Program-made: the position numbers and the translations under genes
Part shown: in pieces, positions 1 through 12,883 of the stretch
Position numbering within the stretch: position 1 is the stretch's first letter
Layout: each line of letters starts with the position of its first letter
Assembly (NCBI GenBank): GCA_963580285.1
Contig: OY757019.1
Coordinates: forward strand, 64,562,587-64,626,586
Source: Lucinisca nassula
Taxonomy: Eukaryota; Mollusca; Bivalvia; Lucinida; Lucinidae
Direction: 5' to 3'
DNA length: 64,000 bases
The notes under the pieces: model-generated
Told to the model about the DNA's origin: nothing
The model's database searches: none
What the model saw: only the letters and a program-made list of their open reading frames with translations

Positions 1-295
1 AATAAAAAGACACAAGTGATACACACAGTAAGTAACAAACAACACCATAAATAAACCGCCACAGAAGAACCGCCTTGGAACGGTCAGTGGAATGATTTCC
101 ACTGGGGGGGGGGGGGGGCTTAAATCGATTTTACGTGGCCACAATCCTCACCCTTACTTCCGTCGCAATTTAGACAAATAATTTGTTCAGTCCGCATGAA
201 GGCCTCCTAACTCTACAGTGCAACATCTCCGTGCACACAAAAATCAAAGAACCACAGAGGTGAGACAACGGTGAGGACACGACAGCAAGAAATCA
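1..295 (-). repeat. Dispersed repeat family D, internal part, cut by the window edge
   Basis: This stretch is the reverse complement of sequence found at 26,903-27,230 and 34,230-34,560, so it is one copy of a dispersed repeat that I call family D. Only the middle of the repeat is present, because the window starts inside it and the satellite begins at about 297. It contains a run of 15 G at 104-118 where other copies have only a few C or G. There is no open reading frame of note. Confidence 0.85.
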
Positions 296-344
296 CTCAA
301 TTCTAATTAATGATATTTTTTAAGATCTGTGTGTATTACATTAG

Positions 345-402
345 GCGTTGTTACATTAGGCGTTGCAGTCAACGCCAAATTTAACAACGCATGTTTTCTA
401 AT
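345..402. repeat. Short variant satellite unit (about 105 bp)
   Basis: Here the palindrome is followed directly by GCATGTTTTCTAATTAATGA, so the A-run, the G-rich subrepeats and the tail are missing. The same deletion junction (GCATGTATTCTAATTA) recurs near 7440, 10310, 12936, 13300, 13395, 15160, 16135, 16485, 16580, 18345, 19630, 21355, 22730 and 23665. The shared breakpoint indicates one deletion event that was then copied through the array. Confidence 0.8.
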
Positions 403-1045
403 TAATGATATTACTTAAGATCTGAGTCTATTACATTAGGCGTTGTTACATTAGGCGTTGCAGTCAACGCCAATTGAAAAACAACGCCTAGTGTAATAAA
501 GAAACTTTCGTCTAGGACAATATGAAATCTGAAAAAAAAGTTTAAATCATAAAGTATCCATATACCTTGGGGTCGAAGGTTGTGTGGGTACTGGGGTCGA
601 AGGGGGTAGGGGTAATGGGGTCGAAGGGGGTGTGGGTACTGGGGTCGAAGGGGGTGTGGGTACTTATGTTTGTATGGTGGGGAGCTCGTGCTTCAACGCA
701 ACTCTACTCTAATTAATGATATTATTTAAGATCCGAGTGTATTACATTAGGCGTTGTTACATTAGGCGTTGCATTCAACGCCAAATGTAACAACGCCTAA
801 TGTAATAAAGAAACTTTTTTCTAGGACATGATGAAATCTAAAAAAAAAGTTAAAATCGTAGAGTATTCATATACCTTGGGGTCGAAGGTTGTGTGGGTAC
901 TGGGGTAGAAGGGGTTGTGGGTACTGGTGTCGAAGGTGGTGTGAGTACTTGGAGTGTGTATGGTGGGGAGCTTCTGCTTCAACGCAAATAAAAATCAAAA
1001 ATGAGTTCCTTTTAGAGCAATGAAAACATTCATAAGAAAGAAGAT

Positions 1046-1091
1046 GGGTCATACTACGTAGTTTCGGCTAATAAAGCCTCGTCAGTGACCC
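1046..1091 (-). ncRNA. Hammerhead ribozyme, type I minimal (downstream copy)
   Basis: On the minus strand: stem I 5' arm GGGTCA, core CTGACGA, stem II GGCT-TTATT-AGCC, core GAAA, stem III CTACGTAG, cleavage triplet GTA, then stem I 3' arm TGACCC. Stem I pairs over six base pairs with no mismatch. The only departure from CTGATGA is C at core position 7, a position known to tolerate change. Stem III together with its flanking A and T is a perfect 10-nt palindrome, so the ribozyme may work as a dimer, as proposed for minimal Penelope and retrozyme hammerheads. Predicted cleavage is between 1051 and 1052. Confidence 0.88.
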
Positions 1092-1427
1092 TGTAATGAT
1101 CCGGCTACGAAAGCCAGAGGAAACATACTGCAATTTTTCGAATTTCGAATAGGCAGTCGATTCAAAGACTGATATAAATCAAAATAGTGTCCAAATAATT
1201 AAAAACCTGTCTAGAATATGAGTCTAAACCAATAATTATATATGATTTTCCAGAATATTTACGCTGATCTCAAAGGACAAAAAGAAAAATATAAACTGCA
1301 CTGTGGTTGATGTACGGGGAGACGTTTTACGGCCGCCACACGGCACAACACAAGCTACAGTGAAGGCAAATAAAAATCAAAAATGAGTTCCTTTTAGAGC
1401 AATGAAAACATTCATAAGAAAGAAGAT

Positions 1428-1473
1428 GGGTCATACTACGTAGTTTCGGCTAATAAAGCCTCGTCAGTGACCC
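1428..1473 (-). ncRNA. Hammerhead ribozyme, type I minimal (upstream copy)
   Basis: This is identical in sequence to the ribozyme at 1046-1091 and in the same orientation, with the same CTGACGA and GAAA core, six-pair stem I and palindromic stem III. Predicted cleavage is between 1433 and 1434. Together the two ribozymes would release a 382-nt RNA (1052-1433) with a 2',3'-cyclic phosphate and a 5'-hydroxyl, the ends that are ligated to make retrozyme circles in known cases. Confidence 0.88.
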
Positions 1474-1790
1474 TGTAATGATCCGGCTACGAAAGCCAGA
1501 GGAAACATACTGCAATTTTTCGAATTTCGAATAGGCAGTCGATTCAAAGACTGATATAAATCAAAATAGTGTCCAAATAATTAAAAACCTGTCTATTCTA
1601 ATTAATGATATGACTTAAGTTCTGAATGTATTCAATTAGGCGTTGTTACATTAGGCGTTGCAGTCAACGCCAATTGAAAAACAACGCCTAATGTAATAAA
1701 GTAACTTTCGTCTAGGACAATATGAATTCTGAAAAAAGTTTAAATCATAGAGTATCCATATACCTTGGGGTCGAAGGCTGTGTGGGTACT

Positions 1791-1819
1791 GGGGGTCGAA
1801 GGGGGTATGGGTAATGGGG
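1791..1819 (+). other. Example of predicted G-quadruplex motif in the satellite unit
   Basis: Four G-runs (GGGGG, GGGGG, GGG, GGGG) are separated by loops TCGAA, TAT and TAAT, satisfying the usual G3+N1-7 rule. The motif follows from the 24-bp subrepeat, so most full units carry one or more. It lies on the plus strand throughout array A and on the minus strand in array B. Confidence 0.75.
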
Positions 1820-2599
1820 TCGAAGGGGGTGTTGGTACTGGGGTCGAAGGGGGTGTGGGTACTTATGTGTGTATGGTGGGGAGCTTGTGCTTCAACGCAA
1901 CTCTACTCTAATTAATGATATAATTTAAGATCCGACTGTATTACATTAGGCGTTGTTACATTAGGCGTTGCAGTCAATGCCAAATGTAACTGCGCCTAAT
2001 GTAATAAAGAAACTTTCGTCTAGGACAAGATGAAATCTAAAAAAAAAATTAAAATCGTAGAGTATTCAAATACCTTAGGGTCAAAGGTTGTGTTGGTGCT
2101 GGGGTCAAAGGGGGTGTGGGTACTGGGGTCGAAGTCGGTGTGTGTACTTGGAGTGTGTATGGTGGGGAGCTTGTGCTTCAACGCAACTCTATTCTAATTA
2201 ATGATATTACTTAAGATCTGAGTGACTTACATCAGGCGTTGTTACATTAGGCGTTGCAGTCAACGCCAAATGTAACAACGCCTAATGTAAAAAGTATCTT
2301 TCGTCTAGACAAATATGAAATCACAAAAAAAAAGTTAAAATCATAGAGTATCCATATACCTTGGCGTCGAAGGTTGTGTGGGTACTAGTGTCGAAGGGGG
2401 TGTGGGTACTGGGGTCGAAGGTGGTGTGTGGACTTGGAGTGTGTATGGTGGGGAGCTTGTGCTGCAACGCAACTCTATTCTAAATAATGATATTATTTAA
2501 GATCCGAGTGTATTACATTAGGCGTTGTTACATTAGGCGTTGCAGTCAACGCCAAATGTAACAACGCCTAATGTAATAAAGTAACTTTCGTCTAGGACA

Positions 2600-5500
2600 A
2601 GATGAAATCTAAAAAAAAGTTAAAATCATAGAGTATACATATACCTTGGGGTCAAAGGTTGTGTTGGTACAGGGGTCGAAGGGGGTGTGAGTACTGGTGT
2701 CGAAGGTGGTGTGGGTACTTGGAGTTTGTTTGGTGGGGAGCTTGTGCTTCAACGCAACTCTATTCTAATTAATGATATTACTTAAGATCTGAGTGTATTG
2801 CATCAGGCGTTGTTACATTTGGCGTTGCAGTCAACGCCAAATGTAACAACGCCTAATGTAATGAAGTAACTTTCGTCTAGGACAAGATGAAATCTCAAAA
2901 AAAAGTTAAATTCATAGAGTATCCACATACCTTGGGGTCGAAGGTTGTGTGGGTACTGGGGTCGAAGGGGGTGTAGGTACTGGGGTCGAAGTTGGTGTAG
3001 GGACTTGGAGTGTATGGTGGGGAGCTTGTGCTTCAACGCAACTCTATTCTAATTAATGATATTACTTAAGACCTGAGTGTATTACATTAGGCGTTGTTAC
3101 ATTAGGCGTTGCAGTCAACGCCAAATGTCCTAAAGCCTAATGTTATAAAGTAACTTTCGTATAGGACAAGATGAAATCTCAAAAAAAAGTTAAATTCATA
3201 GAGTATCAACATACTTTGGGATCGAATGTTGTGTGGGTACTGGGGTCGAAGGGGTGTGGGTAGTTTGGTCGAAGTTGGTGTGGGTACTTGGAGTGTGTAT
3301 GGTGGGGGGCTTGTGCTTCAACGCAACTCTATTCTAATTAATGATATTACTTAAGATCTGAGTGTATTACATTAGACGTTATAGTCAACGCCAAATGAAA
3401 AACAACGCCTAATGTAACAAAGTAACTTTCGTCTAGGACATGATAAAATCTAAAAAAAAGTTAAAATCATAGAGTATCCATATACCTTGGGGTCGAAGGT
3501 TGTGTGGGTACCTGGGTCGAAGGTGGGTATTGGTACTTGGGTCGAAGGGGGTGTGGGTACTTGGAGTGTGTATGGTGGGGAGCTTGTTCTTAAACGCAAC
3601 TCTATTATAATTAATGATTTTATTTAAGATCTGAGTGTATTACATTAGGCGTTGTTACATTATGCGTTGCAGTCAACGCCAAATGTAACAACGCCTAATG
3701 TAATAAAGTAACTTTCGTCTTGGACATGATGAAATCTCAAAAAAAATTATTTCGTAGGGTATACATATACCTTGGGGTCGAAGGTTTTGTGGGTACTGGG
3801 GTCGAAGGGGGTGTGGGTACTTAGGTCGAAGTTGGTGTGGGTACTTGGAGGGTGTATGGTTGGGAGCTTGTGCTTCAACGCAACTCTATTCTAATTATTG
3901 ATATTACTTAAGATATGAGTGTATTACATTAGGCGTTGTTACATTAGGCGTTGCAGTCAACGCCAAATGAAAAACAACGCCTATTGGAATAAAGTAACTT
4001 TCGTCTAGGACAAGATGAAATCTCAAAAAAAACGTTAAAATCATAGAGTATCCAAATACCTTGGGGTCGAAGGTTGTGTGTTTACTGTGGTCGAAGGGGG
4101 TATGGGAACTGGGGTCGAAGGGGGTGTGCGTACTTGGCGTGTGTATGGTCGGCAGCTTGTGCTTCAACGCAACTCTATTCTAATTAATGATATTATTTTA
4201 GATCTGTGTGTATTACATTAGGCGTTGTTACATTAGCCGTTGCAGTCAACGCCAAATGTAACATCACCTAATGTAATAAAGTAACTTTCGACTAGGACAA
4301 GATGAAATCTAAAAAAAAAGTTAAAATCATAGAGTATACATATACCTTGGGGTCAAAGGTTGTGTTGGTACAGGGGTCGAAGGGGGTGTGAGTACTGGTG
4401 TCGAAGGTGGTGTGGGTACTTGGAGTTTGTTTGGTGGGGAGCTTGTGCTTCAACGCAACTCTATTCTAATTAATGATATTACTTAAGATCTGAGTGTATT
4501 GCATCAGGCGTTGTTACATTTGGCGTTGCAGTCAACGCCAAATGTAACAACGCCTAATGTAATGAAGTAACTTTCGTCTAGGACAAGATGAAATCTCAAA
4601 AAAAAGTTAAATTCATAGAGTATCCACATACCTTGGGGTCGAAGGTTGTGTGGGTACTGGGGTCGAAGGGGGTGTAGGTACTGGGGTCGAAGTTGGTGTA
4701 GGGACTTGGGGTGTATGGTGGGGAGCTTGTGCTTCAACGCAACTCTATTCTAATTAATGATATTACTTAAGACCTGAGTGTATTACATTAGGCGTTGTTA
4801 CATTAGGCGTTGCAGTCAACGCCAAATGTCCTAAAGCCTAATGTTATAAAGTAACTTTCGTATAGGACAAGATGAAATCTCAAAAAAAAGTTAAATTCAT
4901 AGAGTATCCACATACTTTGGGGTCGAATGTTGTGTGGGTACTGGGGTCGAAGGGGTGTGGGTAGTTTGGTCGAAGTTGGTGTGGGTACTTGGAGTGTGTA
5001 TGGTGGGGGGCTTGTGCTTCAACGCAACTCTATTCTAATTAGTGATATTACTTAAGATCTGAGTGTATTACATTAGACGTTATAGTCAACGCCAAATGAA
5101 AAACAACGCCTAATGTAACAAAGTAACTTTCGTCTAGGACATGATAAAATCTAAAAAAAAGTTAAAATCATAGAGTATCCATATACCTTGGGGTCGAAGG
5201 TGGTGTGGGTACCTGGGTCGAAGGTGGGTATTGGTACTTGGGTCGAAGGGGGTGTGGGTACTTGGAGTGTGTATGGTGGGGAGCATGTTCTTAAACGCAA
5301 CTCTATTCTAATTAATGATTTTATTTAAGATCTGAGTGTATTACATTAGGCGTTGTTACATTACGCGTTGCAGTCAACGCCAAATGTAACAACGCCTAAT
5401 GTAATAAAGTAACTTTCGTCTTGGACATGATGAAATCTCAAAAAAAAATTATTTCGTAGAGTATACATATACCTTGGGGTCGAAGGTTTTGTGGGTACTG

Positions 5501-6010
5501 GGGTCGAAGGGGGTGTGGGTACTTAGGTCGAAGTTGGTGTGGGTACTTGGAGGGTGTATGGTTGGGAGCTTGTGCTTCAACGCAACTCTATTCTAATCAT
5601 TGATATTACTTAAGATATGAGTGTATTACATTAGGCGTTGTTACATTAGGCGTTGCAGTCAACGCCAAATGAAAAACAACGCCTAATGGAATAAAGTAAC
5701 TTTCGTCTAGGACAAGATGAAATCTAAAAAAAAAACGTTAAAATCATAGAGTATCCAAATACCTTGGGGTCGAAGGTTGTGTGTTTACTGTGGTCGAAGG
5801 GGGTATGGGAACTGGGGTTGAAGGGGGTGTGCGTACTTGGCGTGTGTATGGTCGGGAGCTTGTGCTTCAACGCAACTCTATTCTGATTAATGATATTATT
5901 TTAGATCTGTGTGTATTACATTAGGCGTTGTTACATTAGCCGTTGCAGTCAACGCCAAATGTAACATCACCTAATGTAATAAAGTAACTTTCGACTAGGA
6001 CAAGATGAAA
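2600..6010 (+). repeat. Tandem higher-order duplication of about 1.70 kb (six satellite units)
   Basis: Positions about 2600-4300 recur at about 4300-6010 with an offset of 1701 bp. Diagnostic variants are shared in order: the TATACATATACC unit with a GTTTGTTTGG tail, the TGTCCTAAAGCC palindrome variant, the GGTGGGTATTGGTACTTGG variant, the ATTATTTCGTAG variant and the ACATCACCTAATG variant. Differences between the copies are few, so this is a recent duplication within the array. Confidence 0.85.
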
Positions 6011-9000
6011 TCTCAAAAAAAGTTAAAATCATAGAGTATCCATATACCTTGGGGTCGAAGGTTGTGTTGGTACTGGGGTCGAAGGGGGTATGGGTACTGG
6101 GGTCGAAGGGGTGTGGGTGTTGGGGTCGAAGAGGGTGTGGGTACTTATATGTGTATGGTGGGGAGCTTGTGCTTCAACGCAACTCTACTCTAATTAATGA
6201 TATTATTTAAGATCCGAGTGTATTACATTAGGCGTTGTTACATTAGGCGTTGCAGTCAACGCCAAATGTAACAACACCTAATGTAATAAAGTAACTTTCG
6301 TCTAGGACAATATAAAATCTGAATAAAAAGTTAAAATCATTGAGTATCCATATACCTTGGGGTCGAAGGTTGTGTGGGTGCTGGGGCAGAAGGGGTTATG
6401 GGTACTGGTGTCGAAGGTGGTGTGAGTACTTGGAGTGTGTATGGTGGGGAGCTTTTGCTTCAACGCAACTCTATTCTAATTAATGATATTACTTAAGATA
6501 TGAGTGTATTACATCAGGCGTTGTTACATTAGGCGTTGCAGTCAACGCAAAATGAAAAACAACGCCTAATGTGATAAAGTAACTTTCGTCTAGAACAAGA
6601 TTGAAATCTTAAAAAAGTTAAAATCATAGAGTATCCATATACCGTGGGGTCGAAGGTTTTGTGGGTACTGTGGTCGAAGGGAGTATGGGTACTGGGGTCG
6701 ACGGGGTAGTGGTTACTTGGCGTGTGTATGGTGGGGAGCTTGTGCTTCAACGCAACTCTATTTAAATTAATGATATTATTTAAGATCTGAGTGTATTACA
6801 TTAGGCGTTGTTACATTAGGCGTTGCAGTCAACGCCAAATGTAACAACGGCTAATGTAATAAAGTAACTTTCGTCAAGGACAAGATGAAATCACAAAAAA
6901 GTTAAATTCATAGAGTATCCATATACCTTGGGGTCGAAGGTTGTGTGGGTACTTGGGTCGAAGGGCGTGTGGGTACTTTGGTCGAATTTGGTGTGGGTAC
7001 TTGGAGTATGTATGGTGGGGAGCTTGTGGTTCAACGCAACTTTATTCTAATTATTGATATTACTTAAGATCTGAGTGTATTACATTAGGCGTTGTTACAT
7101 TAGGCGTTGCAGTCAACGCCAAATGAAAAACAACGCCTAATGGAATAAAGTAACTTTCGTTTAGGACAAGATGAAATCTCAAAAAAAAATCATAGAGTAT
7201 CCATATACCTTGGGGTCGAAGGTTGTGTGGGTACTGGGGTCGAAGGGGGTATGGGTACTGCGGTCGAAGGGGGTATGGGAACTGGGGTCGAAGGGGGTGT
7301 GGGTACTTGGAGTGTGTATGGTGGGGAGCTTGTGCTTCAACGCAGCTCTATTCTAATAAATGATATTATTTAAGATCTGAGTGTATTACATTAGGCGTTG
7401 TTACATTAGGCGTTGCAGTCAACGCCAAATGTAACACCGCATGTATTCTAATTAATAATATTTCTTAAGATCTGAGTGTATTACATTAGGCGTTGTTACA
7501 TTAGGCGTTGCAGTCAACGCCAAATGTAACAACACCTAATGTAATAAAGTAACTTTCGTCTAGGACAATATAAATCATAGAGTATACATATACCTTGGGG
7601 TCAAAGGTTGTGTTGGTACAGGAGTCGAAGGTGTTGTGGGTACTTGGAGTTTGTTTGGTGGGGAGCTTGTGCTTCAACGCAACTCTATTCTAATTCATGA
7701 TATTGCTTAAGATCTGAGTGTATTGCATCAGGCTTTGTTACATTAGGCGTTGCAGTCAACGCCAAATGTAACAACGCCTAATGCAATGAAGTAACTTTCG
7801 TCTAGGACAAGATGAAATCTAAAAAAAAAAGTTAAATTCATAGAGTATCCACATACTTTGAGTCGAATGTTGTGTGGGTACTGGGGTCGAAGGGTTGTGG
7901 GTATCCGGGTCGAAGTTGGTGTGGGTACTTGGAGTGTGTATGGCGGGGAGCTTGTGCTTCAACGCAACTCTATTCTAATTAATGATATTACTTAAGATCT
8001 TAGTGTATTACATTAGGCGTTATAGTCAACGCCAAATGAAAAACAACGCCTAATGTAACAAAGTAACTTTCGTCTAGGACATGATAAAATCTAAAACAAA
8101 AGTTAAAATCATAGAGTATCCATATACCTTGGGGTCGAAGGTTTTGTGGGTACCTGGGTCGAAGGGGGTATGGGTACTTGGGTCGAAGGGGGTGTGGGTA
8201 CTTGGAGTGTGTATGGTGGGGAGCTTGATCTCAAACGCAACTCTGTTCTAATTAATGATTTTATTTAAGATCTAAGTGTATTACATTAGGCGTTGTTACA
8301 TTAGGCCTTGCAGTCAACGCCAAATGTAACAACGCCTAATGTAATAAAGTAACTTTCGTCTAGGACAAGATGAAATCTAAAAAAAAGTTAAATTCATAGA
8401 GTATCCATATACCTTGGGCTCGAAGGTTGTGTGGGTTCTAGGGTCGAAGGGGGTGTTGGTACTGGGGTCGAAGCTGGTGTGGGGACTTGGAGTGTATGGT
8501 GGGGCGCTTGTGCTTCAACGCAACTCTATTCTTATTAATGATATTACTTAAGATCTGAGTGTATTACATTAGGCGTTGTTACATTAGGCGTTGCAGTCAA
8601 CGCCAAATGTCCTAACGCCTAATGTTATAAAGTAACTTTCGTCTAGGACAAGATGAAATCTAAAAAAAAAGTTAAATTCATAGAGTATCCACATACTTTG
8701 GGGTCGAATGTTGTGTGGGTACTGGGGTCGAAGGGGTGTGGGTACTTTGGTCGTAGTTGGTGTGGGTACTTGGAGTGTGTATGGTGGGGAGCTTGTGCTT
8801 CAACGCAACTCTATTCTAATTAATGATATTACTTAAGATCTGAGTGTATTTCATTAGGCTTTATAGTCAACGCAAAATAAAAAACAACGCCTCATGTAAC
8901 AAAGTAACTTTCGTATAGGACATGATAAAATCTAAAAAAAAGTTAAAATCGTAGTGTATCCATATACCTTGGGGTCGAAGGTTGTGTGGGTACCTGGGTC

Positions 9001-12000
9001 GAAGGGGGTATGGATACTTGGGTCGAAGGGGGTGTGGGTACTTGAAGTGTGTATGGTGGGGAGCTTGTTCTTCAACGCAACTCTATTTTAATTAATGATT
9101 TTATTTAAGATCTGAGTGTATTACATTAGGCGTTGTTACATTAGGCATTGCAGTCAACGCCAAATGTAACAACGCCTAATGTAATAAAGTAACTTTCGTC
9201 TTGGACAAGATGAAATCTAAAAAAAAAAAAATATTTCGTAGAGTATCCATATATCTTGGGGTCGAAGGTTTTGTGTCTACTGGGGTCGAAGGGGGTGTGG
9301 GTACTTTGGAAGAAGTTCGTGTGGGTACTTGGAGGGTGTATGGTTGGGAGCTTGTGCTTCAACGCAACTCTATTCTAATTAATGATACTACTTAAGATCT
9401 GAGTGTATTACATCAGGCGTTGTTACATTAGGCGTTGCAGTCAACGCAAAATGAAAAACAACGCCTAATGTGATAAAGTAACTTTCGTGTAGGACAAGAT
9501 GAAATCTCAAAAAAAAGTTAAAATAATAGAGTGTGGGTACTGTGGTCGAAGGGGTAATGGGTACTGGGGTCGAAGGGGTAGTGGGTACTTGGCGTGTGTA
9601 TGGTGGGGAGCTTGTGCTTCAACGCAACTCTATTCTAATTAATGATATTATTTAATATCTGAGTGTATTACATTAGGCGTTGTTACATTAGGCGTTGCAG
9701 TCAACGCCAAATGTAACAACGCCTAATGTAATAAAGTAACTTTCGTCTAGGACAAGATGAAATCTCAAAAAAAGTTAAATTCATAGAGTATCCAAATACC
9801 TTGGGGTCGAAGGTTGTGTAGGTACTGGGGTCGAAGAGGGTTTGGGTACTTTGGTCGAAGTTGGTGTGGGTACTTGGAGTGTGTATGGTGCGGAGCTTGT
9901 GCTTCAACGCAACTCTATTCTAATAATTGATATTACTTAAGATCTGAGTGTATTACATTAGGCGTTGTTACATTAGGCGTTGCAGTCAACGCCAAAAAAA
10001 AACAACGCCTAATGGAATAAAGTAACTTTCGTCTAGGACAAGATGAAATCTCAAAAAAAAATCATAGAGTATCCATATACCTTGGGGTCGAAGGTTGTGT
10101 GGGTACTGGGGTCGAAGGTGGTATGGGTACTGGGGTCGAAGGGGGTATGGGTACTGGGGTCGAAGGGGGTGTGGGTACTTGGAGTGTTTATGGTGGGGAG
10201 CTTGTGCTTCAACGCAACTCTATTCTAATTAATGATATTATTTAAGATCTGAGTGTATTACATTAGGCGTTGTTACATTAGGCGTTGTAGTCAACGCCAA
10301 ATGTAACACCGCATGTATTCTAATTAATAATATTTCTTAAGATCTGAGTGTATTACATTAGGCGTTGTTACATTAGGCGTTGCAGTCAACGCCAAATGTT
10401 ACAACACCTAATGTCATAAAGTAAATTTCGTCTAGGCAATATAAATCATAGACTATACATATATCTTGGGGTCAAAGGTTGTGTTGGTACAGGGGTCGAA
10501 GGGGGTGTGGGTACTGGGGTCGAAGGTGGTGTTGGTTCTTGGAGTTTGTTTGGTGGGGAGCTTGTGCTTCAACGCAACTCTATTCTAATTAATGATATTA
10601 CTTAAGATCTGAGTGTATTGCATCAGGCGTTGTTACATTAGGCGTTGCAGTCAACGCCAAATGTAACAACGCATAGTGTAATAAAGCAACTTTCGTCTAG
10701 GACAAGATGAAATCTAAAAAAAAAAGTTAAATTCATAGAGTATCCATATATCTTGGGGTCGAAGGTTGTGTGGGTACCTGGGTCGAAGGTGGTATGGGTA
10801 CTTGGGTCGAAGGGCGTGTGGGTACTTGGAGTGTGTATGGTGGGGAGGTTTGTCTTCAACGCAACTCTATTCTAATTAATGATTTTATTTAAGATCTGAG
10901 TGTATTACATTAGGCGTTGTTACATTAGGCGTTATAGTCAACGCAAAATGAAAAACAACGCCTAATGTAACAAAGTAACTTTCGTCTAGGACATGACAAA
11001 ATCTAAAAAAAAAAAGTTAAAATCATAGAGTATCCATATACCTTGGGGTTGAAGGTTGTGTGGGTACTAGGGTCGAAGGGGGTGTAGGGGGTGTAGGTAC
11101 TGGGGTCGAAGTTGGTGTGGGAACTTGGAGTGTATGGTGGGGAGCTTGTGCTTCTACGCAACTCTATTCTAATTAATGAGATTACTTAAGATCTGAGTGT
11201 ATTACATTAGGCGTTGTTACATTAGGCGTTGTTACATTAGGCGTTGCAGTCAACGCCAAATGTCCTAACGCCTAATGTTATAAATACTTTCGTCTAGGAC
11301 AAGATGAAATCTAAAAAAAAAGTTAAATTCATAGAGTATCCACATACTTTGGTGTCGAATGTTGTGTGGGTACTGGGGTCGGAGGGGTGTGGATAAATGT
11401 CGTGTGGGTACTTGGAGGGTGTATGGGCGGGAGCTTGTGCTTCAACGCAACTCTATTCTAATTAATGATATTACTTAAGATCTGAGTGTATTACATTAGG
11501 CGTTATAGTCAACGCCAAATGAAGAACAACGCCTAATGTAACAAAGTAACTTTCGTCTAGGACATGATAAAATCTAAAAAAAAGTTAAAATCATAGTGTA
11601 TCCATATACCTTGGGGTCGAAGGTTGTGTGGGTACCTGGGTCGAAGGGGTATGGGTACTTTGGTCGAAGGGGGTGTGGGTACTTGGAGTGTGTATGGTGG
11701 GGAGCTTGTTCTTCAACGCAACTCTATTCTAATTAATGATTTTATTTAAGATCTGAGTGTATTACATTAGGCGTTGTTACATTAGGCGTTGCAGTCAACG
11801 CAGAATGTAACAACGCCTAATGCAATAAAGTAACTTTCGTCTAGGACAAGATGAAATCTAAACAAAAAAATTAAATTCATAGAGTATCCATATACCTTGG
11901 GGTCGAAGGTTGTGTGGGTACTAGGGTCGAAGGGGGTATAGGTACTGGGGTCGAAGTTGGTGTTGGGACTTGGAGTGTATGGTGGGGAGCTTGTGCTTCA

Positions 12001-12883
12001 AAGCAACTCTATTCTAATTAATGATATTACTTAAGATCTGAGTGTATTACATTAAGCGTTGTTACATTAGGCATTGCAGTCAACGCCAAATGTCCTAACG
12101 CCTAATGGTATAAAGAAACTTTCGTCTAGGACAAGATGAAATCTAAAAAAAAAGTTAAATTCATAGAGTATCCACATACTATGGGGTCGAATGTTGTGTG
12201 GGTACTGGGGTCGAAGGGGTGTGGGTACTTTGGTCGAAGTTGGTGTGGGTACTTCGAGTGTGTATGGTGGGGAGCTTGTGCTTCAACGCAACTCTATTCT
12301 AATTAATGATATTACTTAAGATCTTAGTGTATTACATTAGGCGTTATAGTCAACGCCAAATGAAAAACAACGACTAATGTAACAAAGTAACTTTCGTCTA
12401 GGACATGATAAAATCTAAAAAAAAGTTAAAATCATAGAGTATCCATATACCTTGGGGTCGAAGGTTGTGTGGGTACCTGGGTCGAAGGGGGTATGGGTAC
12501 TTGGGTCTAAGGGGGTGTGGGTACTTGGAGTGTGTATGGTGGGGAGCTTGTTCTTCAACGCAACTCTATTCTAATTAATGATTTTATTTAAGATCTGAGT
12601 GTATTACATTAGGCGTTGTTACATTAGGCGTTGCAGTCAACGCCAAATGTAACAACGCCTAATGTAATAAAGTAACTTTCGTCTAGGACATGATGAAATC
12701 TAAAAAAAAAATCATAGAGTATCCATATACCTTGGGGTCGAAGGTTGTGTGGGTACTGGGGTCGAAGGGGGTATGGGTACTGGGGTCGAAGGGGTATGGG
12801 TACTTGGAGTGTGTATGGTGGTGAGCTTGTGCTTCAACGCAACTCTATTCTAATTAATGATATTATTTACGATCTGAGTGTAT

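Larger units (their letters stand above)
984..1594 (-). mobile_element. Retrozyme-like retroelement with two direct hammerhead ribozymes, 382-bp period
   Basis: A foreign block interrupts one satellite unit: array sequence ends at CAACGCAA (about 985) and resumes at ATTCTAATTAATG (1595). Inside it, about 227 bp (985-1211) recur without a visible difference at 1367-1593, giving a long direct repeat around a 155-bp internal segment, so the period is 382 bp. Each repeat carries a complete hammerhead core on the minus strand. Read on the minus strand the element begins AGACAGGTTTTTAATTATTT, passes through both ribozymes and ends GAACTCATTTTTGATTTTTA. The internal segment has the conserved block GTGCCGTGTGGCGGCCG. 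It has no ORF and would be non-autonomous. The layout matches metazoan retrozymes or Penelope pseudo-LTRs. No clear target duplication is visible; a couple of satellite bases seem lost. Confidence 0.85.
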
